Shown piece after piece: positions 10,156 to 19,318 of a DNA stretch of 64,000 bases; the stretch's first letter is position 1, and every line of letters begins with the position of its first letter. Origin of the DNA: JAPLMW01 sp964619675 (GTDB lineage Bacteria; Planctomycetota; Phycisphaerae; Sedimentisphaerales; UBA12454); the NCBI GenBank assembly GCA_964619675.1, contig CAZUEO010000002.1, positions 1-64,000 on the forward strand, read 5' to 3'. Under the pieces are notes generated by a model that was given only the letters and a program-made list of their open reading frames with translations, made no database searches and was not told the origin of the DNA. Position numbers and translations under genes: made by a program.

Positions 10156-10187
10156 GGCTAAATTTATACTTATAACTAAATTTAGCC
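10156..10187. promoter_or_regulatory. Perfect inverted repeat in the leader of the AAA ATPase gene
   Basis: GGCTAAATTTA (10156-10166) and TAAATTTAGCC (10177-10187) are exact 11-base arms around a 10-base loop. A TTGACA lies at 10137-10142 and a TATACT overlaps the left arm at 10165-10170, though their spacing of 22 is too long for a standard promoter. The position, 22 bases before the ATG, suits an operator or an mRNA hairpin near the ribosome site. Confidence 0.6.
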
Positions 10188-10209
10188 TGCAAGGTAATAG
10201 GAGCTAAAT

Positions 10210-11439
10210 ATGGAGAAGAAATTATTTACAAATCCGTTCAGACCGGGTGCGGGGCATATGCCGCCGCATTTGGCAGGCAGAACTAAACAAACACAGGAAT
10301 TTCAAAAACTTCTTGAGCAAACCATTGTGATAAAGAATCTTGTGCTGACAGGTCTGCGAGGAGTTGGAAAGACAGTTTTACTGGATACTCTCAAACCGAT
10401 AGCGGTGAAGGCTGGATGGCTTTGGGCCGGCACGGATTTATCCGAATCGACAAGTATTAGCGAAGAAACGGTGGCATTGCGTTTGATTACGGACTTATCA
10501 GTAGTTACATCAAATATTGTGTTTGATAGAAAAATAGTACGTGCTTTTGGATTTAAGGGCGATGAAACTCTTATTGATACAACTTTGAATTATGAAATTT
10601 TGGTAAATCTTTTTAAAGATATTCCCGGTCTTATTTCAGATAAGCTGAAAGGTGTTCTCGAATTTGTATGGGATTGTCTAAAGCGTCAGAATGTCAGAGG
10701 GTTGATATTTGCTTATGATGAAGCGCAGACAATGGCCGACCACACCGAAAAGGAACAATACCCGCTTTCACTTTTGCTGGATGTATTCCAGTCATTACAG
10801 AAAAAAGAAATTCCATTTATGCTGGTGATGGTCGGGCTGCCGACATTATTTCCAAAATTGGTTGAAGCACGGACATTTTCAGAAAGAATGTTTAGAGTGG
10901 TTTTTCTTGACAAATTGAATGAACGGGACAGCAGAGATGCTATTGTCAAGCCTATCCAGGACGAGAGCTGTACTGTGATACTTTCGGAAGAATCAATCAA
11001 GCTTATAATAGATACATCAGGGGGCTATCCATATTTTATACAATTTATCTGCAAAGAAGTTTATGATATTTTTGTGCAGCAGCATACGGGTGGACAGAAT
11101 TTAAGGGCGCCTCTTGATGAAATAACGCGGAAGCTTGATAACGATTTTTTTGCCGGCAGATGGGCAAGGGCAACGGATAGACAACGGGATTTACTTACGA
11201 TAATTGCCGGATTACCTAATGCAGATGATGAATTTACGGTGCAGGATGTAGTTGAAGAAGCTAAAAAGTCGGAGAGACCCTTTAGCGCAAGTCACGTTAG
11301 TCAGATGCTAGTATCGTTGACGAATTCCGGTCTTGTTTACAAGAATAGATACGGCAAGTATTCTTTTGCCGTTCCTTTGCTTGCACAATACATATTAAGA
11401 CAATTAAGGGAAAAACCTCAACAGCAAAAATTATTCTGA
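10210..11439 (+). CDS. AAA/STAND-type ATPase of the ORC1/CDC6-like kind
   Basis: The 409-residue product has Walker A GLRGVGKT (48-55) and Walker B LIFAYDEA (165-172), followed by a sensor region (VMVGLPTLFPKL). It has a lid-type segment GGYPYFIQFICKEVYD and a C-terminal winged-helix-like region (FTVQDVVEEAKK, SASHVSQMLVSLTNSGLVYK). This architecture is shared by ORC1/CDC6-like and DUF-type AAA ATPases that often ride on mobile elements or act as defence or regulatory switches. The substrate is unknown. It begins 115 bases after the MnmE-like gene and ends six bases before mutS, so cotranscription with mutS is likely. GGAG lies before the ATG. Confidence 0.8.
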   Translation: MEKKLFTNPFRPGAGHMPPHLAGRTKQTQEFQKLLEQTIVIKNLVLTGLRGVGKTVLLDTLKPIAVKAGWLWAGTDLSESTSISEETVALRLITDLSVVTSNIVFDRKIVRAFGFKGDETLIDTTLNYEILVNLFKDIPGLISDKLKGVLEFVWDCLKRQNVRGLIFAYDEAQTMADHTEKEQYPLSLLLDVFQSLQKKEIPFMLVMVGLPTLFPKLVEARTFSERMFRVVFLDKLNERDSRDAIVKPIQDESCTVILSEESIKLIIDTSGGYPYFIQFICKEVYDIFVQQHTGGQNLRAPLDEITRKLDNDFFAGRWARATDRQRDLLTIIAGLPNADDEFTVQDVVEEAKKSERPFSASHVSQMLVSLTNSGLVYKNRYGKYSFAVPLLAQYILRQLREKPQQQKLF

Positions 11440-11445
11440 AAAAAG

Positions 11446-14067
11446 ATGACGCAACAGCAGGACAAATTGACGCCCGCGATGAAGCAGTATGACAGCTTCA
11501 AGAAAAAACACCCTGACTGCATACTGTTTTTCCGTATGGGCGATTTCTATGAAACCTTTTATAAGGATGCGCAAATCTGCTCGCAGGTCTGCGGCCTGAC
11601 ACTTACCAGCAGAAGCAAAGGGGAAAATCCCGTGCCGCTTGCGGGTGTGCCTTATCATGCTGTTGACGGTTATCTCAAAAAGATGATAAAGGCAGGTTAT
11701 AAAGTCGCTGTCTGCGAGCAAGTCGAGAACCCTAAGCTTGCCCAGGGCGTTGTAAAACGCGATGTAATTAGGATTATTACTCCCGGCACGCTTACCGATG
11801 GTTTTTTGTTGGAGGAAAAGCAGGATAATTTTCTTTGTGCCGTCAGTCTTAATGCAAAAAATGCCGCGATAAGTTGGGTTGATATTTCAACGGGGCATTT
11901 TTTCGCTCGTGTTATTGGTGAGCAGGGAGTGACTGATGAAATTTTAAGAATTTCTCCCGCGGAGTGTATATTGCCTGAGACGCGAGGCGAGCTTTTCGGA
12001 GCTGAAATCAAGAAACTCGCAGCGCAGATTGAACAGGCAGGCAATGTATCAGTAACATTTCGGCCTGGGTGGTATTTTGAGCCTTACGATGCATATAAGC
12101 GGCTTATTGAGCAATTTGGCACAAAGACGCTTGAAGGTTTCGGCATAAAAGATGGCAGTGGTGTTGTAAGTCCTGCCGGTGCGATAATCGAATATTTAAA
12201 AGAAACGCAGAAAACGGCTTTAGGCCATATTTCGAGTATAAAACTTGTCGAGCAGAAAAAATTTCTTCAGATAGACCAGACGACGCTGCGAAGTCTTGAG
12301 GTTCTTTCAACCATTCGCGGCGGCACTGCGCAGGGTTCGCTAATTGAAAGTATCGACCAGACCCTGACCGGTATGGGCGGCAGGATGTTTCGTTATTGGT
12401 TATGTATGCCCTTGTGTGATGTCGGTTCGATTGAATTGAGGCAGGATGCTGTCGAGGAATTTGTTGAGAAAAGGAAAGAACTTGAACAGATACGCGGCAT
12501 TTTAAAGAACTTTGCCGACCTTGAAAGAATTGTCGCAAGGATAAGCACTTTAAGAGCAGGCCCGAGGGATCTTCTTGCACTTTCACAGAGCTTGAAAAAG
12601 GCAGAGCCGTTAAAACAACTGCTTTCAGGTTTTGCCGCCGACAATCTTGTTAAACTTGCGCAGAGGTGTGATTGCCTGCCGGAGCTTTCGCAGGTTCTCG
12701 AATCTGCGATTGAGCCTACCTGTCCCAATCATCTTCGCGATGGCGGCGTGATAAAAGCAGGTTTTAATTCTGAGTTTGACGAACTGCGCAGCATCTCAAG
12801 GGACGCAAGAAGCTGGCTGGCTCAATATCAGCAAAAAGAGGTTCAGCGAACAGGCATACCGAATCTGAAAGTTGGCTTTAACCAGGTCTTCGGTTATTAT
12901 ATTGAAATTACCAATTCTTACGCCGACCGAGTGCCTGCTGATTATGTTCGCAAGCAGACGATAAAAAATGCCGAGCGCTACATAACCGATGAACTAAAGA
13001 AATATGAAGAAAAAATCCTTACTGCAGGCGAGAAAGGTCTTGAGCTTGAGCAGCGGCTGTTTGAGCAGCTTCGCAGTCAATGTGCAGGTTATATTGATAG
13101 AATCCAGGCTCTTGGCGAGGCTGTCGCAACCTGCGATTGTCTTTGCGGCTTTTCTCATCTTGCAGCGGCCAGGAACTATACAAGGCCGCAGATAACCGGC
13201 AGCGGCGAGCTTAAAATCGGCGACGGCAAACATCCTGTTCTTGCTGAAACGCTCGGCAGCGAATTTGTGCCTAACGACGTCGAACTCGGTGCAAACAATG
13301 AAGATGTAATGATAATTACAGGCCCTAATATGAGCGGCAAAAGCACTTATATCAGGCAGACAGCTCTTTTGGTTCTGCTGGCTCAGACGGGAAGTTTTAT
13401 TCCTGCAAAGCAGGCGACAATAGGGCTGGTTGACAGGATATTTACACGTGTCGGCGCTTCCGATGAGCTTGTCAGGGGTCAGTCAACTTTTATGGTGGAA
13501 ATGACTGAGACGGCAAACATCATCAACAACGCTTCTGAAAAATCGCTTGTCATTCTTGACGAGGTCGGCAGAGGCACAAGCACTTACGACGGCCTGTCTC
13601 TGGCCTGGGCGATAACCGAGCACATCGCAAATAAAATAAAATGCAGAACGCTTTTTGCAACGCATTATCATGAGCTTACGGCTCTTGCCGAGCTTCTTGT
13701 CAATGTCAAAAACTATAATGTTGCCGTTCGCGAGTGGATGGACGAGGTGGTATTTCTGCATAAAATCCTGCCAGGCGGCACTGACAAAAGCTACGGCATA
13801 CACGTTGCAAAACTTGCCGGCATTCCCAAAGCAATTCTCGAACGCAGCAGGGAGATTCTTGCCGAGCTTGAAAGTACCTTTCAGAAGGAAACTTGCGGCG
13901 AGAAACTCACTAAACAGAGGACAAAAGAACCGCCTGCAATCCCTCTTTTTGACCAGAAGGAAAAAGATGTGCTCGAAAAACTCAAAGGTCTTGACGTTAA
14001 TAATCTTACACCAATCCAGGCCATAAATCTGCTCAATGAAATAAAAGACTTTTTAAAGAAACAATAG
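11446..14067 (+). CDS. mutS: DNA mismatch repair protein MutS
   Basis: The 873-residue product recognises mispairs and starts mismatch repair. The N-terminal mismatch-binding domain has FRMGDFYETF with the F-x-E motif. The ATPase domain has Walker A GPNMSGKST (626-634), the STFMVEM signature and Walker B LVILDEVGRGTSTYDG, followed by ATHYHELT. The full length agrees with MutS1, and the C-terminus NNLTPIQAINLLNEIKDFLKK is the conserved tetramer-type tail. No mutL lies in the window. The ATG follows only six bases after the upstream ATPase gene. Confidence 0.97.
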   Translation: MTQQQDKLTPAMKQYDSFKKKHPDCILFFRMGDFYETFYKDAQICSQVCGLTLTSRSKGENPVPLAGVPYHAVDGYLKKMIKAGYKVAVCEQVENPKLAQGVVKRDVIRIITPGTLTDGFLLEEKQDNFLCAVSLNAKNAAISWVDISTGHFFARVIGEQGVTDEILRISPAECILPETRGELFGAEIKKLAAQIEQAGNVSVTFRPGWYFEPYDAYKRLIEQFGTKTLEGFGIKDGSGVVSPAGAIIEYLKETQKTALGHISSIKLVEQKKFLQIDQTTLRSLEVLSTIRGGTAQGSLIESIDQTLTGMGGRMFRYWLCMPLCDVGSIELRQDAVEEFVEKRKELEQIRGILKNFADLERIVARISTLRAGPRDLLALSQSLKKAEPLKQLLSGFAADNLVKLAQRCDCLPELSQVLESAIEPTCPNHLRDGGVIKAGFNSEFDELRSISRDARSWLAQYQQKEVQRTGIPNLKVGFNQVFGYYIEITNSYADRVPADYVRKQTIKNAERYITDELKKYEEKILTAGEKGLELEQRLFEQLRSQCAGYIDRIQALGEAVATCDCLCGFSHLAAARNYTRPQITGSGELKIGDGKHPVLAETLGSEFVPNDVELGANNEDVMIITGPNMSGKSTYIRQTALLVLLAQTGSFIPAKQATIGLVDRIFTRVGASDELVRGQSTFMVEMTETANIINNASEKSLVILDEVGRGTSTYDGLSLAWAITEHIANKIKCRTLFATHYHELTALAELLVNVKNYNVAVREWMDEVVFLHKILPGGTDKSYGIHVAKLAGIPKAILERSREILAELESTFQKETCGEKLTKQRTKEPPAIPLFDQKEKDVLEKLKGLDVNNLTPIQAINLLNEIKDFLKKQ

Positions 14068-14139
14068 TTTTATTAGTGTTGAATATCTTTCGTCGCCATA
14101 TTAGAATAGTTGTGATATATTTTTAAGCGAGGTGTAAAT

Positions 14140-14874
14140 ATGTATTGTCAGAAATGTGGAGCTGAGAATCTCGAAAACGCTACGATATGCCAGCAGTGCG
14201 GCGGGGTGTTTGTTTATAGTAAGCCGACAAGGACAAGCGGTATGGCGATAACTTCAATGATACTGGGCATAAGCGGTTTTTCGATGTTCGGCGTATTCGG
14301 TATCACCTGGATAATCGGTCTTGTATTTGGAATACTGGCGATTAACAAAATTGGCAAGGCCGGCGGTCAAATCAAGGGCAAAGGTTTTGCAATCACAGGA
14401 ATTGTAACTTCCGCTGTGGGGTTTGCACTTATCCTGACGATTATCGGGGTCCTTTTATTCGTTAATTCTGCGACGACATTTTCCCTGCACAAAAAGTTTA
14501 AGATGTATGATGGTTTTACGGAAACTGCGCAGACATCAGAGAGACCGGATATTAAAGGTTTGGTTTGTATTGAGGACAAATCCGCTCCCGGCAGGAATTG
14601 CGAAAACATATTATTTATGGTTGATGAATCGGAGGAGCAATTTCCCGCTGTTATAATGAATATGGCTTGTGAGTCGAAAGGTCAGGAGCCTGTCAGGTTA
14701 AGCTGGCTGTTTGCAGGCAGGGAAAAACAGGCTGACGTATATCATTTTACTATAACGTTTCCTGCCGGAGAAAATGCTGTCGGCACAAGCAAAAAGAAAA
14801 TTGTTTATGACGGCACAGAGCAGGTAATCTACGAAGATACTCAGCGAAAAATCTTTATAAAGCCTGAAAAATAA
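14140..14874 (+). CDS. Zinc-ribbon membrane protein with DUF4190-like segment
   Basis: The 244-residue product starts with a zinc ribbon, CQKCG and CQQCGG (residues 3-21). A DUF4190-type double membrane span follows (about residues 32-110; SMILGISGFSMFGVFGITW and the KGKGFAITGIVTSAVG turn). The C-terminal 130 residues are predicted extracytoplasmic and show no known domain. The gene has AGCGAGGTG before its ATG and ends 14 bases from a convergent gene. Function is unknown; such proteins are common in planctomycetes. Confidence 0.75.
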   Translation: MYCQKCGAENLENATICQQCGGVFVYSKPTRTSGMAITSMILGISGFSMFGVFGITWIIGLVFGILAINKIGKAGGQIKGKGFAITGIVTSAVGFALILTIIGVLLFVNSATTFSLHKKFKMYDGFTETAQTSERPDIKGLVCIEDKSAPGRNCENILFMVDESEEQFPAVIMNMACESKGQEPVRLSWLFAGREKQADVYHFTITFPAGENAVGTSKKKIVYDGTEQVIYEDTQRKIFIKPEK

Positions 14875-14888
14875 AAGCTCAGAAATGT

Positions 14889-15392
14889 TTAGCCTCTGGC
14901 TTTACCGGGGTTTTTCCTTATCAGAGACAGAACATATAATAACAAAAACACGACCCCGCAAATAATGCAAATCCATTTTACCTCGCTGTGGCTAAGCAAT
15001 CGGCAGAGACAGTTTTTCCGCATCGGCCAGAACGGCTTAATATCATAGTGGTAAATTCCATCAATCAATACGTGAAACCATATGCCGAGAATACCTGAAA
15101 TAATCATTTTAAAGGCGTTTGTTTGATAAGGTATCCTTATTATTTTCATAGACCATTTCAAAACCGGCAGCCCGAGATATGCAACCAGTCCCCAGACAGC
15201 ACCGACAGCAGCGCCTATTAGAAATGTATGACTGTACCTGTGATGTGGCCGTCCTAAGTCCATAAAACTGACCAGCAGCACTTCGATGTCCACTATCACA
15301 TTTGCAAGCACAAAGACCGGCAGGTCTATCCATTTGCGAAAGATATATCCTAATAGTGCAGCAGGCCCAAAATGATAAGGTGTAACCGGCAT
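14889..15392 (-). CDS. Membrane-bound metal-dependent hydrolase-like protein (YdjM/DUF457 type)
   Basis: The 167-residue product begins MPVTPYHFGPAALLGY and has HHRYSHTFLIGA, a His-rich pattern of the DUF457/YdjM family that is thought to bind metal in the membrane. HVLIDGIYHYD holds further conserved His and Asp residues. Four or so hydrophobic segments are visible, the last near IICGVVFLLLYVLSLI. No substrate is established for the family. It diverges from the phosphoesterase-PHP gene. Confidence 0.7.
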   Translation of the reverse strand: MPVTPYHFGPAALLGYIFRKWIDLPVFVLANVIVDIEVLLVSFMDLGRPHHRYSHTFLIGAAVGAVWGLVAYLGLPVLKWSMKIIRIPYQTNAFKMIISGILGIWFHVLIDGIYHYDIKPFWPMRKNCLCRLLSHSEVKWICIICGVVFLLLYVLSLIRKNPGKARG

Positions 15393-15470
15393 TTGATATA
15401 TTTTTTAAACCTTTAAAAGTTGTTTGAAAGAATTATACTATATTTTATTATTTTTTTCCACTTATTTACA

Positions 15471-16925
15471 ATGAAGATACGAATAGCGATAGTTACTGAT
15501 ATTCACGCTCCCGGCAGCGACAGGTATCCTGAGCGGCGAGGCGAACTTGCTGAAAACCTGCTACTTCGCGTTGTCAATCGCTTTAACCGTTGGATAAAGC
15601 CGGATATTACGATTATCGGAGGTGATATTGTCAATGACGGCGATAGCGAAACCGCCCGCGATTGTCTGGCAAAAATCCGTCAGCTTTTAGACAAGCTGGC
15701 TTGCCCTTACATTGTCGTTCGCGGCAATCACGACCCATCGGCTGATTATTTTTATAAAGTTTTTGACAAAATTGACCGGCTCGATGTTAAAGGCTATCGT
15801 TTTGTTGTTTTTGACGACCCCCAGGAACCCAATTATTGTGCGAGCAGAACAGATGCCGACTTGCAGCATTTCAGATTTGCACGAGCCGACCACAGCGGCC
15901 CTGTAATCAGCGTTCAGCATACCTCGCTTTTCCCGCAGGGGATGTCGGATTGTCCTTACAATTACACAAACGCCGGGCAGATAATTGCTGAAATGAAAAA
16001 GCACAAGGTTTTTCTATCGGTTTCAGGGCATTATCATAAAGGGGTTGGGCTTATACAGTCTGAAGGGATAAACTTTATTACAGCGCCGGCAGTTTGTGAA
16101 TCGCCGTTTAGTTATATGATAATTGACGCGGAGAATGAAAATCTGTCCGTTTCAAAGGATTGTTTCCAGATGCCGCCTGCTCTTGGTCTTGTTGACCGGC
16201 ACATTCATACGCAGCTTGCGTACTGCTCGGAAAATATGGATGTCGCTTCGGTAATGAATCTTTACAGGGATTTTGGTTTGGCGGGTGTGGTTTTCACCGA
16301 ACATACAGGCCAGCTTTATTTCGATAAGGACTCCTATTTCAGCGGCTCCTGCTGCATTTGCGGTCTTGGCGGAGCAAAGAAAAAGAACAATCGGATGCGG
16401 CAATATTTTGAACTAATGAAGCTGAATAACATTCCCGCTGAGTCAATCGGTCTTGAAATTGATTTTGATTTTCAGAATCATCCGATGGTTGCCGATGCTG
16501 ACAAGGCCGGGGCGAGGTTTTTCATTGGGTCGGTTCACAGGCTTATCGAGCTGCAAAAAGAAAGCCCCGACTTCAAAAAAGCCGCACAGGAGTTTGGCTG
16601 CCGGACTGAAGCAGCGGCAAAAAGCGGCATTGATATTCTGGCCCATCCATTTCGGCCTTTTTATCGTGCAGGCAGCAGGCCGCCGACGGATTTATTTGAA
16701 AAGATAGTCAGACTTCTAAAGGATAGCAACGTTGCTGCTGAGGTGAACTTTCACAGCCAGGAAAATGAGATTGAATTTTTTGAAAAATGTATAAACTCAG
16801 GCGTAAAACTCTGCCTTTCCAGCGATAGTCACAATATGTATGAGATGGGTGAGCTTTGGCCGCATATTAAGATGCTCGAAAAAATCGGCGTAACAGCCCA
16901 GGATTTCAGCAGGATACTTTTATAA
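15471..16925 (+). CDS. Fusion of calcineurin-like phosphoesterase and PHP domain
   Basis: Starting from ATG 15471 the product has 484 residues; an upstream TTG at 15420 adds only an AT-rich hydrophobic tail and seems less likely. The N-terminal half is a metallophosphoesterase: TDIHAPG, GGDIVNDG, RGNHDP and GHYHKG supply metal ligands. The C-terminal half is a PHP domain: DRHIHTQLAYCSEN, FTEHTG, GLEIDFDF, ILAHPFRPF and SSDSHN. Both are metal-dependent phosphoesterase folds; PHP members include histidinol phosphatase and nucleoside 3',5'-bisphosphate phosphatases. Joining them in one chain suggests consecutive hydrolysis of a phosphodiester and a monoester, which is inference. Confidence 0.85.
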   Translation: MKIRIAIVTDIHAPGSDRYPERRGELAENLLLRVVNRFNRWIKPDITIIGGDIVNDGDSETARDCLAKIRQLLDKLACPYIVVRGNHDPSADYFYKVFDKIDRLDVKGYRFVVFDDPQEPNYCASRTDADLQHFRFARADHSGPVISVQHTSLFPQGMSDCPYNYTNAGQIIAEMKKHKVFLSVSGHYHKGVGLIQSEGINFITAPAVCESPFSYMIIDAENENLSVSKDCFQMPPALGLVDRHIHTQLAYCSENMDVASVMNLYRDFGLAGVVFTEHTGQLYFDKDSYFSGSCCICGLGGAKKKNNRMRQYFELMKLNNIPAESIGLEIDFDFQNHPMVADADKAGARFFIGSVHRLIELQKESPDFKKAAQEFGCRTEAAAKSGIDILAHPFRPFYRAGSRPPTDLFEKIVRLLKDSNVAAEVNFHSQENEIEFFEKCINSGVKLCLSSDSHNMYEMGELWPHIKMLEKIGVTAQDFSRILL

Positions 16926-16962
16926 TTGATTATTTGTCCTGTTTGTCTGATAATCCTTTATT

Positions 16963-18120
16963 ATGAAGTGGAAACTAAGCGGTAGAACTATAGGAAATAT
17001 AACGGCCTGTATAGCCGTTACGCTTATGGCAATAGGAGTTGTTTTTGTTTTCAGCGCGGGGGCCAGGATCGACGCTGAATATGACCTTGCCAAATTCTAT
17101 TCTTATCCTGAATTTCGCCAGCCTGTTTTTTTCCTTACCTCGATTCTGATTTTATTCGCAGTTGCCCTGATTAATTACAGGATTTTAGCCTTCAGGAGCA
17201 GTGATTGGAAGGGCTGGATTTTAAACCCAGCTGTTTGGTTCGTCTTTGTAAGTATTATTTTGCTTGTGATAGTTCTTATCCCCGGCCTTGGAACGGAAAT
17301 TAATTATGCCCGCCGCTGGTTGAGGATACCGTTGGGGCCTGTGACAATAAACTTTCAGCCGTCGGAGCTGGCCAAGTGGTCGCTGGTTTTGCTTATTTCT
17401 GCCGTCTCTGTTATGCTTGGCGAAAAGATAAAAAAGTTCAGAATTTTTGCGGCGTTGTGTGTTCTTATTGGACTAATTGTCGGCCTTATAGTTATTGAGG
17501 ATTTTGGGACGGCCGCTTTTGTTGCCTTTGTCAGTCTTGTTATTTTGTTTATAGCCGGCGCCCGCTGGTGGCACTTTTTAACACCTCTGCCGATTCTGGC
17601 GATTGGTTTTACATTAGCGATATTATCTTCTCCGGAACGGCTTGAAAGAATTAAGACCTTTGTGAATCCTGATTCCGACACGGCTCAGACTTCGGGCTAT
17701 CAGGTCAGGCAGTCTCTTATCGCGATATCGACAGGCCGATTACTGGGCAAAGGTCTGGGTAGGGGAATCAGCAAGTACGGCCATTTGCCTGAGGATACCA
17801 CCGATTTTATATTTGCGATAATCGCCGAAGAACTTGGCTTTGTAGGCATTTGTTTTATATTGGGGCTTTTTATATCGTTCCTTATTCTTGGAATTGTCAT
17901 AATTCATAGGTGTAACGATAACTTCGGCAAATTACTTGCCTTTGCCATTATTTTTACAATAACGTCTCAGGCAGCAATGAATCTTGGTGTAGTTACCCGG
18001 CTTTTGCCGACAAAGGGCATTGCGCTTCCCTTTATAAGCGCCGGCGGGACTCATCTTTTTCTTACTGCTGCTGCGGTCGGCGTCCTTGTAAACATATCCA
18101 GAAGGGCCGGTGACGTATGA
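16963..18120 (+). CDS. FtsW/RodA/SpoVE family peptidoglycan polymerase
   Basis: The 385-residue product is a SEDS-family membrane glycosyltransferase with about ten spans. Signatures are ARRWLRIP-type GxxxxxRRW, the FQPSELAK motif, the GYQVRQSLIAISTG segment, GLGRGISKYGHLPEDTTDFIFAIIAEELGF and ALPFISAGGT near the end. It polymerises lipid II into glycan strands together with a class B PBP. Its four-base overlap with murG favours FtsW, the division form, but RodA cannot be excluded. Presence of ftsW, murG and murJ argues that this planctomycete-like organism makes peptidoglycan. Confidence 0.93.
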   Translation: MKWKLSGRTIGNITACIAVTLMAIGVVFVFSAGARIDAEYDLAKFYSYPEFRQPVFFLTSILILFAVALINYRILAFRSSDWKGWILNPAVWFVFVSIILLVIVLIPGLGTEINYARRWLRIPLGPVTINFQPSELAKWSLVLLISAVSVMLGEKIKKFRIFAALCVLIGLIVGLIVIEDFGTAAFVAFVSLVILFIAGARWWHFLTPLPILAIGFTLAILSSPERLERIKTFVNPDSDTAQTSGYQVRQSLIAISTGRLLGKGLGRGISKYGHLPEDTTDFIFAIIAEELGFVGICFILGLFISFLILGIVIIHRCNDNFGKLLAFAIIFTITSQAAMNLGVVTRLLPTKGIALPFISAGGTHLFLTAAAVGVLVNISRRAGDV

Positions 18121-19223
18121 GGCATGTTTATTTTGCAGGCGGCGGTACCGGCGGCCATATTTATCCGGCCCTTGCGGTTGCGCAGGAGCTTTTAAAGGCA
18201 GACCCGAGTTGTAAGATAACTTTTTTCTGCAGCAACAGGCCTATAGATGCCCGTATTCTTGAAGGCACAGGCTTTCGTTTTATTTCTCTGTCGGTCAGGG
18301 GTTTTTCAAAGAATCCTTATAAAGCATTTCTGTTTTTAAAGTCACTTAGGGCGGCGAAAAAAATTGTTAAGCAGACAATCGCTGCCGACAGTTCTGATAA
18401 AAAGGTTCTTTTCAGCGTGGGCGGTTTTGTTTCTGCACCAGCCGTTTTCGCTGCAAAGGACTTGAAGACTCCCATAGCGATGCTGAATATTGATGCAGTG
18501 CCGGGCAAAGCGAATAAGTTATTTGCCCGCTGCGCGAGGGATATTTTTGTCCAGTTTGAAAAGACCGGCCGCAGTTTCGGCCGCAGTCGTCGCAAGGTTA
18601 TGGTAACAGGCTGTCCGCTGCGGAACGGATTTTTCAATCCCGACAAAAACGCCGTTATTGCAGCCCTGAATCTAAGTCAGAAAAAAAAGATTTTGCTTGT
18701 TACCGGTGCTTCAAGCGGGGCAGCGAATATAAACAATGTCATAGGTTATCTTCTTGACCGTTTGGAGGCCTTTGCTGCCGATTGGCAGATAATTCATCTG
18801 GCTGGTATAGCACATTTTGATGCTGTAAAGACCTTTTACAGGCAGGCAAAGATAAATCACAGGGTTCTGGACTATTTTGACGATATGCCGAATCTCCTTG
18901 CCGCAGCAGACCTTGTAATCGGCAGGGCTGGAGCAATGAGCGTTGCGGAATTTGCCGCTTCAGGCACACCCGCGGTTTGCCTGCCATATCCTTATCATCA
19001 TGACAAGCATCAGAAACTCAACGCCCGGTATCTTGTGGATGCCGGTTGCGCCTGTTTAGTTGATGATTTATGCGATACGGAGAAAACTGCAACGCTTTTA
19101 TGGTCCGTCCTTTCCAGCCTTATGAGTTCGGACGAAAGACTTGGGCAGATGACGGCTGACTGCGGCAAAATTACCCGGCCGGATGCAGCGGCGCAAATCG
19201 CAGAAAAGTTATTAAGTTATTAG
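18117..19223 (+). CDS. murG: UDP-GlcNAc transferase making lipid II
   Basis: The 368-residue product attaches N-acetylglucosamine to lipid I at the inner face of the membrane. The N-terminal GGGTGGHIYPALAVAQEL is the diagnostic loop, and the C-terminal domain has VIGRAGAMSVAEFAASGTPA and PYPYHHDKHQKLNA, the UDP-GlcNAc site. The ATG overlaps the end of the ftsW gene (ATGA), so the two are translationally coupled. Confidence 0.96.
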   Translation: MRHVYFAGGGTGGHIYPALAVAQELLKADPSCKITFFCSNRPIDARILEGTGFRFISLSVRGFSKNPYKAFLFLKSLRAAKKIVKQTIAADSSDKKVLFSVGGFVSAPAVFAAKDLKTPIAMLNIDAVPGKANKLFARCARDIFVQFEKTGRSFGRSRRKVMVTGCPLRNGFFNPDKNAVIAALNLSQKKKILLVTGASSGAANINNVIGYLLDRLEAFAADWQIIHLAGIAHFDAVKTFYRQAKINHRVLDYFDDMPNLLAAADLVIGRAGAMSVAEFAASGTPAVCLPYPYHHDKHQKLNARYLVDAGCACLVDDLCDTEKTATLLWSVLSSLMSSDERLGQMTADCGKITRPDAAAQIAEKLLSY

Positions 19224-19318
19224 CCGACTTTGTTATTCTTTTTATTTGAAATCTTATCGTCCGAACATAGAATAGTATTAAAGTGTATATAATGAAATAA
19301 CCGAGTTAAAATTTAGAT

